Shown here: in pieces, positions 58,901-64,000 of the stretch
Layout of the letters: each line of letters starts with the position of its first letter
Position numbering within the stretch: position 1 is the first letter of the stretch
Source of the DNA: Humisphaera borealis
Lineage (GTDB): Bacteria; Planctomycetota; Phycisphaerae; Tepidisphaerales; Tepidisphaeraceae
Reading direction: 5' to 3'
Length of the DNA: 64,000 nt
NCBI RefSeq assembly: GCF_015169395.1
Contig: NZ_CP063458.1
Location: 6,758,001-6,822,000, forward strand
Notes under the pieces: generated by a model
What the model saw: the letters and a program-made list of their open reading frames with translations, nothing else
The model's database searches: none
What the model was told of the DNA's origin: nothing
Program-made: the position numbers and the translations under genes

Positions 58901-59022
58901 CCTGCCGTCGACCCTGTCGCGGCGATCTGATCTTTCCGCTCCGTCGAGTTGCGCGCAGACAAGGCAAACCACCGTTCAGCGGGTGAGGCGCGCGCGCCCG
59001 CTGGGCACGGGACGGTCTTCAC
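55957..59022 (-). CDS. Hybrid histidine kinase, CHASE-PAS-HisKA-HATPase-REC
   Basis: About 1021 residues. One membrane helix ([18 protein letters not shown]) and a periplasmic CHASE domain ([32 protein letters not shown]) are followed by a second helix ([20 protein letters not shown]), a PAS domain ([20 protein letters not shown]), HisKA with H in [20 protein letters not shown], HATPase ([32 protein letters not shown]) and a receiver ([13 protein letters not shown]). CHASE domains sense small extracellular ligands. GTG 59022 with AGAGG is my start; a longer frame upstream overlaps the plus-strand gene at 59263 and is rejected. Coupled to the regulator downstream. Confidence 0.85.
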   Translation of the reverse strand: MKTVPCPAGARASPAERWFALSARNSTERKDQIAATGSTAGRVFVALVFVGGVFFSATLWNTIDQWERQSLQTEIHARAAARARLLDASVRQSMDVLYGISSLMASRSVGSALPSAADGVQRTDPQVTRGEFRAFVAQALSRQPELQAIGWTPVVPQSRRVEFESEARRDGLENFEFRELNAAGTPIRAPERSEYLPVYYLEPQADNAPALGFELDSDPVRMSALKAAAATGQPTATAPIQLVQKPRQGIGFVVYLPVYRNHNLDPTKQSIGLAGYASAVFRIEHLIAPVERGLAEDGLILSIADHSADGQRLYGSDSPGFSANVIGVAPVSLAGRQWSLSLRPTSAFIARHRHKESLVVLASGIIISLLLSCYISAGLRRRAVIEQSVHERTRQLQLAEAKARSIFEHAVEGMFQTTVEGTYLSANPALARIYGYDSDTELTANLADVADQLYVNPRRRREFVNCVLRDGVVMDFESQVRRKDGRVIWIAENARVVRDEAGRVLYFEGSVVDITDRKHAEKLLREDREALEARVRERTTELDQAVQALQGEVAERTRAQSAAAAASQAKSRFLANISHEIRTPMNAILGYAQLLGGDANLTAAQREAMGTILASGRHLLDLIDDVLDLSKIEAGRAEVNASAFALPDAVREVASLFAGRCTEKGLLLRIDSPGDQDWPACVWGDSRKLRQVLINLLGNAVKFTDQGTITVRIDRLNESRYRFEVADTGIGIQPEAMTAIFEPFQQAPSGASRGGTGLGLSIARGQIEAMGGRLRVQSTPGTGSRFDFELDLPATAVENDLPKRLSRILSPGRPVRAMVIDDVTDSRRVVADLLRRIGCDVTEASSAAEAVEIVDAARPEIAVVDIMMPGVDGIATATLLRERTGGDIKLLAMSASATPEHRARCDQAGFHGFIAKPIELDRLAMTVARLAGVPLDVSRTEATPPLERNTSSARELLPSLRRRILRAAKRCSVTDLKQCLAEAETAGPASAAAVVRRGLRSYDMDLIVQSLGDTPPDEEER

Positions 59023-59262
59023 GACGCCTCTGACCAACACAAAGCAAACATTGGGCCGCGGTTGCTCCAGAAGCGGTTTCGTGCACGCCGCCTCATCCGA
59101 GCAGCATCCAGACTCGCGTCCGTCGGTCGGAGCAGGGTCTCGCAAAGGCCGCCCCCGGCCGGGACGGGCGATCCAAGGCCGACACTGCCGCGCCCCGGTC
59201 GCACGAACCGGAATTTTCTCTGTTACCTGCCCGCTAGTCCGGCATCGAAGCATCAACGCAGC

Positions 59263-59481
59263 ATGGACATTGCCCAAGTCATTCTCGTGATCGTTGGCAC
59301 CTATCTGGCGTCTGGGATCGCGTTCGCCGTTCTGTTTGCGGTACGCGGTGTCGGCATGGTGGACGCCTCGGCACGCGGTGCGCCCGTCGCGTTCCGGTTG
59401 TTCATCATCCCCGGAGCGGCGGCCCTCTGGCCGGCGCTCCTTCTGAAGTGGGTTGTCGGACAAAAAGCGAGGTCGGCGTGA
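59263..59481 (+). CDS. Small membrane protein
   Basis: A 72-residue protein with two hydrophobic segments (QVILVIVGTYLASGIAFAVL and RLFIIPGAAALWPALLL). Its stop overlaps the GTG start of the next small gene by 4 bp, so it heads the 59.2-62.9 kb operon. It lies divergent to the hybrid kinase gene. Unknown function. Confidence 0.65.
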   Translation: MDIAQVILVIVGTYLASGIAFAVLFAVRGVGMVDASARGAPVAFRLFIIPGAAALWPALLLKWVVGQKARSA

Positions 59482-59585
59482 ATCGCGGGCAGCGACGCTG
59501 GCACCTTCGGCTGTGGCTGCTGCTGACGCCCTTGGCGGCGGTCGTGGTCCTGCTGGCATGGCTTGCGAGGTCCGTCCCGAACTAA
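59478..59585 (+). CDS. 35-residue single-helix membrane peptide
   Basis: GTG 59478 overlaps the previous stop (GTGA). The product begins with basic residues (NRGQRRWHLRLW) and continues into one helix (LLLTPLAAVVVLLAWLARSV). Too short for most gene finders. The operon position and coupling support translation; function unknown, perhaps a small subunit of the adjoining Rieske/ferric-reductase complex. Confidence 0.5.
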   Translation: MNRGQRRWHLRLWLLLTPLAAVVVLLAWLARSVPN

Positions 59586-59604
59586 CCTCCGAAGGCATGA
59601 CGTT

Positions 59605-60669
59605 ATGAGTGTCGGCTATCGCGCCATCCAGTGGAACCCCAACAAGGTCCGCTATGATCTGATCGTCGCCGGCGCGGTTGTGCTCTTTATTGCCGCGTTC
59701 GTAGTTGTCACGTCGCTCATTTACACCGGCGATCGGTCGATCAGTCCGCCAATCCTGCTGATGCGAGCGTTCGGGGCGTGCGCGATCGTGATGCTGCACG
59801 TTATCCTCTGCATCGGCCCGCTCGCACGGCTCGATCGCCGATTCCTTCCACTGCTCTACAACCGTCGCCACCTGGGTGTGATGACCTTCGCGGTGGCGCT
59901 GCTGCACGCGCTGGCCGCGACCGGCTTCTATCACGGGTTCGGGGTGGTCTCCGCACCCTATTCGCTGCTGACCAGCAACCTTGATGTCGCGTCGGTCGCA
60001 GGGTTCCCCTTCGAATGGTTCGGTGCGCTCGCGCTAGTGGTGCTGTTTCTGATGGCGGCGACGAGTCACGACTTCTGGCTGAAGAACCTGTCGCCCCGGG
60101 TCTGGAAGGCCCTTCACATGTCGGTGTACCTGGCCTGGGCGTCGCTTATCGCGCACGTAGCCCTGGGTTCGATGCAGTCGGAGCGCGGGGCGATCCAGCC
60201 AATGCTCCTGATCGCCGGCGTGGCGCTGGTCGGATCGCTTCATCTTGTCGCCGGGCGACGCGAGGCGAAGACCGATGCGGCGGGGGCAGCAACTTCAGAC
60301 TCGGCCGGCAATCCCGAGACCGACTGGATTGACGCCTGCGCCGTTTCAGACCTGATCGACGGCCGAGGCAAAGTCGTTCCGACGGCGGCAGGCGAGCGCA
60401 TTGCCCTCTACCGGCAGGGGGCGGCGGTGTCGGCGATCTCCAATGTTTGCGCTCACCAGGGTGGCCCGCTGGGCGAAGGTCGAATCATTGACGGCTGTGT
60501 CACCTGTCCGTGGCACGGCTATCAGTATCGCGCCGCCGACGGCTGCGCGCCGCCGCCGTTCACCGAAAAGCTGCCGACGTACCGCGTTCGTGTTGTTGGC
60601 GATCGGGTGCAGGTGCACAGGGTCGCGCTGCCGCCGGGAACTGCGGTCGAGCCGGCTGCGATCACGTGA
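59605..60669 (+). CDS. Ferric-reductase-like membrane domain fused to a Rieske domain
   Basis: A 354-residue protein. Residues 15-215 form a six-helix FRD/YedZ-like domain with candidate heme-b histidines H65, H101, H171 and H184. Residues about 245-345 are a Rieske domain: C282/H284 in CAHQGGPLG and C301/H304 in CPWHGYQYR, with an extra C298. This places a cytosolic or periplasmic 2Fe-2S centre on a heme-carrying membrane protein, as in transmembrane electron transfer. Good AAGG-type ribosome site ahead of ATG 59605. Third gene of the operon. Confidence 0.85.
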   Translation: MSVGYRAIQWNPNKVRYDLIVAGAVVLFIAAFVVVTSLIYTGDRSISPPILLMRAFGACAIVMLHVILCIGPLARLDRRFLPLLYNRRHLGVMTFAVALLHALAATGFYHGFGVVSAPYSLLTSNLDVASVAGFPFEWFGALALVVLFLMAATSHDFWLKNLSPRVWKALHMSVYLAWASLIAHVALGSMQSERGAIQPMLLIAGVALVGSLHLVAGRREAKTDAAGAATSDSAGNPETDWIDACAVSDLIDGRGKVVPTAAGERIALYRQGAAVSAISNVCAHQGGPLGEGRIIDGCVTCPWHGYQYRAADGCAPPPFTEKLPTYRVRVVGDRVQVHRVALPPGTAVEPAAIT

Positions 60670-60768
60670 TAGCAAGACCAAGATGCTGTGCTGCTTCGCG
60701 GTTGTCGCGTCTTTAGACCCGGTGATCGCTCGGTGCGTTGTTGTCACGTCCTCTCAAGAGAACATCCC

Positions 60769-61545
60769 ATGACATCCGGCAACGACGAAAGCTTCTACGT
60801 CGGCTACCAGCCGACACCGCCCGGTTTGCGACGCTGGCTGCTCCGCGTGGTGGCGATCACCCTGATCGGTTGCTGCGCGCTGATTGCCGTCCTTGCCGCC
60901 GGACAGCGCGACCCCGGTCGTGGTGTCTGGCAGATTGATGACGTCCAGACCTTCACGGGGATGCTTCGCTCCAGTCCATACCTCACTCTCGTGGAAGATA
61001 GTGGCCGTGCACTACTGCTGACGGGGCCCACGAAACAGAGCGCTGACGACTGGGCGCACGGCCTGATCGGCAAGCGTGTCGTCGTTCGAGGCCACGCCGT
61101 CACACGAGGCGATTTGCGACTGGTCTCGATGGCCGAGGAGGAGACTCCGATCGTCGCGGCCGACGCGGCATCAAGGCCGGTCGGTGAATTACTGCCCGCG
61201 ACTTCGGCGATCGTCGCCGATGTATCCACGCCCGTGAGACTCGCCGGCGAGATCATCGATCCCAAGTGCTACGCGGGGGCGATGAAGCCCGGTGACGGCA
61301 AGGCGCACAAGGCGTGCGCGACGCTGTGCATCCGCGGCGGCATTCCGCCGGTCCTGGTCACACACACGCCCGATCGAACGCCGGCCTTTCTGGTCCTGAC
61401 CGATCGCGACGGACAACGGCTGGCGGGAGATCGGTTGTCGTCGATTCTTCATCTCGTCGCCGAGCCGGTCATCGTCACCGGCCGGCAGTTCAGCCGGGAC
61501 GGACTCGTCTTCATTCGTGTGGACGAAGTGGAGCGCAACCCATGA
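60769..61545 (+). CDS. Membrane-anchored protein with CYxG...CAxxCIRGGIPP motif
   Basis: A 258-residue protein with one N-terminal membrane helix (VVAITLIGCCALIAVLAAG). Two small beta domains follow. The second contains a strikingly conserved-looking block, residues 164-194, with DPKCYAGAMKPGDGKAHK and CATLCIRGGIPP: C167, H180, C183 and C187. This block may bind a metal or heme and occurs beside Rieske/ferric-reductase genes in other bacteria as far as I recall. Its stop overlaps the next start (ATGA). Confidence 0.7.
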   Translation: MTSGNDESFYVGYQPTPPGLRRWLLRVVAITLIGCCALIAVLAAGQRDPGRGVWQIDDVQTFTGMLRSSPYLTLVEDSGRALLLTGPTKQSADDWAHGLIGKRVVVRGHAVTRGDLRLVSMAEEETPIVAADAASRPVGELLPATSAIVADVSTPVRLAGEIIDPKCYAGAMKPGDGKAHKACATLCIRGGIPPVLVTHTPDRTPAFLVLTDRDGQRLAGDRLSSILHLVAEPVIVTGRQFSRDGLVFIRVDEVERNP

Positions 61546-62906
61546 GCACCACGACGGCGATGCGAAGCGATCCGGCCGCGATGCGTGCCGAGCGGCAGGG
61601 CATGATGTCCTGCCTGGCGGATTTTCAGGCCGCTGATCCCGGTGTTCGCGGGCAGGCGGTCCGCGCGGCGGCAATGCTGTCCGTCGGGTCGGCCGACTCG
61701 ACAGATCCCATGCTGCTGAAGGCGCTGCTCGCTTGTCTGCACGATCCGGCCGCCGAGGTGCGCATGGCGGCGGCCGATGCCTTTAACAGCCCCGAAGGCC
61801 CGCCGATTGCCGCCTTGCCGCCACTGCGCGAACTATTGCACGACGACGAGCCGTGCGTTCGACGTGCGGCGGCCGGTGCACTCGGTGCCTCGTCAGGCTC
61901 GCCGGACGTCGTTCGGGACTTGGCGAACGTGCTGCAAGACTCTGACGCCGACGTACGTTGCACGGTGCTCGACGTGCTTCGGCAGCGGGGCGGCGATGCC
62001 GAGTTTTGCCTGCCGCAGGTTCGAACACTGATCCACGACCCGGACGACGGTGTTCGCGTGTCGGCGATCGAGATGCTGAAAGACTTTGGCGGGGCTGGGA
62101 TCGGCGCTGACGAGGCGGCAGCACTGATGAAAGACGCGTCGGCTCTTGTCCGCCGTGCTGTGGCGGGGCTGATGGGACAGGTCGCCCAGTTCTCCGAAGT
62201 GCCGATGGCGGCCTGGCAAAATGCGCTGACCGACGAAGACCCCGCCGTGCGCTTGGCGGCCGCCGCGGCGGCGCGTGCGACGCCGGCCGTCGCGCCGTTA
62301 TTGGCCGCCGAGCTGAGCGCCGCGATGCGCGACGAATCGCCACTCGTACGTGACGCAGCCCGGGCCGCGTTTTCCGGCGCGATCGGGGAATCCCGCCCGT
62401 GGGTGTCCTATCTGCTTCAAATCCACCTCGCATTGGAAGCAGTCGGCGACACAGCCTCCGAGCGTGCGTTGTTGCTGGTCGAGGGACCCGTCGAGTCGGT
62501 CTCGCTCTATTTTTGCGAAATACTTGACCACCCCAATCCGGTAGTGGTCTGGAATGCAGCGATCGGCCTGTCGGCGGTCGGGCCGGCGGCCGTGATTGCA
62601 GCCCCACGGCTTCTGCCGTTGCTCGGACGTTCAAGGACCATGTTTCGAGTCTGTGGCGTTTGCGGCTTCCTTTCGATGGGACCGGCGGCGCTCCCATGGC
62701 TCGACGCGCTGGTCAGACGCCTGGCCGATGGAGATCCGCTCGTGCGGCAACTGTCGGCGATGGCGATCGGCGGAATCGGGACCGCGGCCGACGCGGCGAT
62801 TCCTGCGCTGCGTTCGGCACTAAACGACCCCAGAGAAACAGTCCGCACGGCCGCGGCAACGGCACTGTCAGCCGTCACCGTCGCGGCGAACCAAAGCCCC
62901 CCCTAA
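61542..62906 (+). CDS. HEAT-repeat protein
   Basis: A 454-residue protein of tandem helical repeats of about 38 residues, e.g. LLACLHDPAAEVRMAAADAF, LRELLHDDEPCVRRAAAGAL, LANVLQDSDADVRCTVLDVL and LRSALNDPRETVRTAAATAL. HEAT/PBS-lyase-like scaffolds bind proteins. ATG 61542 overlaps the previous stop by 4 bp, so it belongs to the redox operon and may assemble its components. No signal peptide. Confidence 0.8.
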   Translation: MSTTTAMRSDPAAMRAERQGMMSCLADFQAADPGVRGQAVRAAAMLSVGSADSTDPMLLKALLACLHDPAAEVRMAAADAFNSPEGPPIAALPPLRELLHDDEPCVRRAAAGALGASSGSPDVVRDLANVLQDSDADVRCTVLDVLRQRGGDAEFCLPQVRTLIHDPDDGVRVSAIEMLKDFGGAGIGADEAAALMKDASALVRRAVAGLMGQVAQFSEVPMAAWQNALTDEDPAVRLAAAAAARATPAVAPLLAAELSAAMRDESPLVRDAARAAFSGAIGESRPWVSYLLQIHLALEAVGDTASERALLLVEGPVESVSLYFCEILDHPNPVVVWNAAIGLSAVGPAAVIAAPRLLPLLGRSRTMFRVCGVCGFLSMGPAALPWLDALVRRLADGDPLVRQLSAMAIGGIGTAADAAIPALRSALNDPRETVRTAAATALSAVTVAANQSPP

Positions 62907-63002
62907 GCCCGAGCGATTACCCGACTCCGTTCGAGTCGCGTTGCTCAGGCGATTGACCCTGCGTAACGCATCGAACGAAACGTCTGTCGGGAAAGTACGG
63001 TC

Positions 63003-63656
63003 ATGCCACAGCCAACGTCAGAGTCTTCCAACCCCACGCCGCCGAATCGGCGCGAGGACGACGCCCTTCTGCCGCGATTGCAGGCCGGCGACCCGGCCGC
63101 GTTCGAACAACTCGTGCGCGACCATGCAGGCCGCATGCTCGCGGTCGCCAAGCGGTTCCTCCGCAGTGAATCCGACGCCAGCGACGCCGTCCAGGACGCA
63201 TTCCTGTCGGCATTCAAGGCGATCGGTTCTTTCGGTGGCACCGCGAGCCTGGGCACCTGGCTACACTCCATCGTCGTGCGGGCTTCGTTGATGAAGCTCC
63301 GCACCCGGCGGCGGCGTCCGGAACAGGCGATCGAAGACCTGCTGCCGCAGTACACCGCCGACGGACATCGCGTTCAGCCGGGTGGCGGTTGGGTTCCCGC
63401 GGTCGATCAACTGGCTGAATTGGAAGAGTCCAGGTCCATTGTTCGGCGGTGCATTGAACAATTGCCGTCGCAATACTGTACCGTTTTGCTCCTTCGCGAC
63501 ATCGAAGAGTACGACACGGAGGAAACGGCGCAACTGCTGGGCATTAATGCCAACGCGGTCAAGACGCGGCTGCACCGTGCACGGCAGGCACTGCGGACGC
63601 TGTTGAACCCCTATTTCGGAGAGACCGCGGCGGCCGGCGGGCCGGCCGGGCCTTAA
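63003..63656 (+). CDS. ECF RNA polymerase sigma factor
   Basis: A 217-residue sigma-70 ECF protein. Region 2 is LVRDHAGRMLAVAKRFLRSESDASDAVQDAF; region 4 is CTVLLLRDIEEYDTEETAQL and LGINANAVKTRLHRARQALR. A linker of moderate length separates them. GGGAAAG precedes ATG 63003. The adjacent gene encodes its probable zinc-finger anti-sigma factor. Confidence 0.9.
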   Translation: MPQPTSESSNPTPPNRREDDALLPRLQAGDPAAFEQLVRDHAGRMLAVAKRFLRSESDASDAVQDAFLSAFKAIGSFGGTASLGTWLHSIVVRASLMKLRTRRRRPEQAIEDLLPQYTADGHRVQPGGGWVPAVDQLAELEESRSIVRRCIEQLPSQYCTVLLLRDIEEYDTEETAQLLGINANAVKTRLHRARQALRTLLNPYFGETAAAGGPAGP

Positions 63657-63728
63657 GCGTCAGACAACGCAATGGCAGGTAACCGCAGCAGAGACTCTTG
63701 TCCGTATACTCAAGAGAGCAGGCAGACC

Positions 63729-63962
63729 ATGACATGTCGTGAGTTGATCGATTTTCTGGAAGAGTATGTCGACGGAAACTTGCCGTCGACCCAGCGGGAA
63801 GTGTTCGAGGAGCACATCGACGAGTGCCTCGATTGCAAGAACTACCTCGATAGCTACCGGAAGACCATCCACCTGAGCCGCAAGTCGTTCGAAGGTGCGG
63901 AGTTCGTGACCAGCGAAGTGCCGGAAGGCCTTGTTCGCGCCGTCCTCGCGCTGCGTCGATGA
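63729..63962 (+). CDS. Zinc-finger (zf-HC2) anti-sigma factor candidate
   Basis: A 77-residue protein consisting of a zf-HC2 domain: MTCRELIDFLEEYVDG at the start and HIDECLDCKNYL with the H-x3-C-x2-C ligand set. Such small soluble proteins hold ECF sigma factors inactive and often respond to redox or metal changes. It lacks a membrane anchor. Located 72 bp after the sigma factor gene; ATG 63729 is preferred to 63672. Confidence 0.8.
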   Translation: MTCRELIDFLEEYVDGNLPSTQREVFEEHIDECLDCKNYLDSYRKTIHLSRKSFEGAEFVTSEVPEGLVRAVLALRR

Positions 63963-64000
63963 CTTGCATCGAGGTTGGTAATGCCGCCGGATGTACCCGG

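Noticed and set aside
59023-59934. N-terminal extension of the hybrid histidine kinase
   Set aside because: It would overlap three plus-strand genes with better support and has no domain; the first helix is already complete from 59022.

Overview
The window looks like chromosome of a GC-rich planctomycete, most likely from the Phycisphaerae side of the phylum. This rests on family content rather than a marker gene: a DUF1570 HExxH protein, a DUF2231 plus planctomycete-type cytochrome c protein, a LEPR-type N-terminus on a secreted metalloprotease, DUF4159/prenyltransferase-like and vWA membrane proteins, a chlamydial Hc1-like histone and an LL-diaminopimelate aminotransferase. I found no rRNA, convincing tRNA, CRISPR array, prophage or transposase gene.

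Layout. 1-16 kb: a lipoprotein cut by the window edge, DapL, a GYF-like membrane protein, a DUF1570 peptidase-like protein, LysS, a BrnT/BrnA-like toxin-antitoxin pair, a LolC/LolD-like ABC exporter, a PQQ-type beta-propeller protein, and a siroheme nitrite/sulfite reductase with a conserved hypothetical partner. 16-27 kb: secreted and lipoprotein genes, an FAD oxidoreductase, a secretin-like lipoprotein, a metzincin protease, a possible redox operon (DUF2231-cytochrome c, outer-membrane barrel, Tat/Rieske lipoprotein) and an Old Yellow Enzyme. 27-48 kb: DUF2314-ankyrin protein, IlvE, histone-like protein, FabZ-like dehydratase, WHy lipoprotein, vWA protein, DnaQ-WYL fusion, QueF, SppA, a DUF4159 protein with a frameshifted tail, HAD hydrolase, TIM-barrel protein, MgtE, CPA2 antiporter-USP fusion, Nudix hydrolase and rhomboid protease.

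48.3-59.0 kb holds the most coherent system. All genes lie on the minus strand. In transcription order they are a CHASE-PAS hybrid histidine kinase, a sigma-54 activator overlapping it by 4 bp, an outer-membrane barrel protein, a biuret-hydrolase-like amidase with an intact Asp-Lys-Cys triad, a cupin, a second amidase of the same family and an NCS2 permease. I read it as a sensed uptake and degradation locus for a nitrogen-rich amide or heterocycle such as biuret. 59.2-62.9 kb is a compact plus-strand operon: two small membrane proteins, a ferric-reductase-like membrane domain fused to a Rieske domain, a membrane-anchored protein with a conserved Cys motif, and a HEAT-repeat protein. The window ends with an ECF sigma factor and its zinc-finger anti-sigma candidate.

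Two further features stand out. The LolD-like ATPase at 8847-9842 carries an in-frame insert of about 84 residues with two predicted membrane helices between Walker A and the Q-loop. Many intergenic gaps hold long imperfect palindromes of several unrelated sequence families, some reaching into starts or stops of genes.
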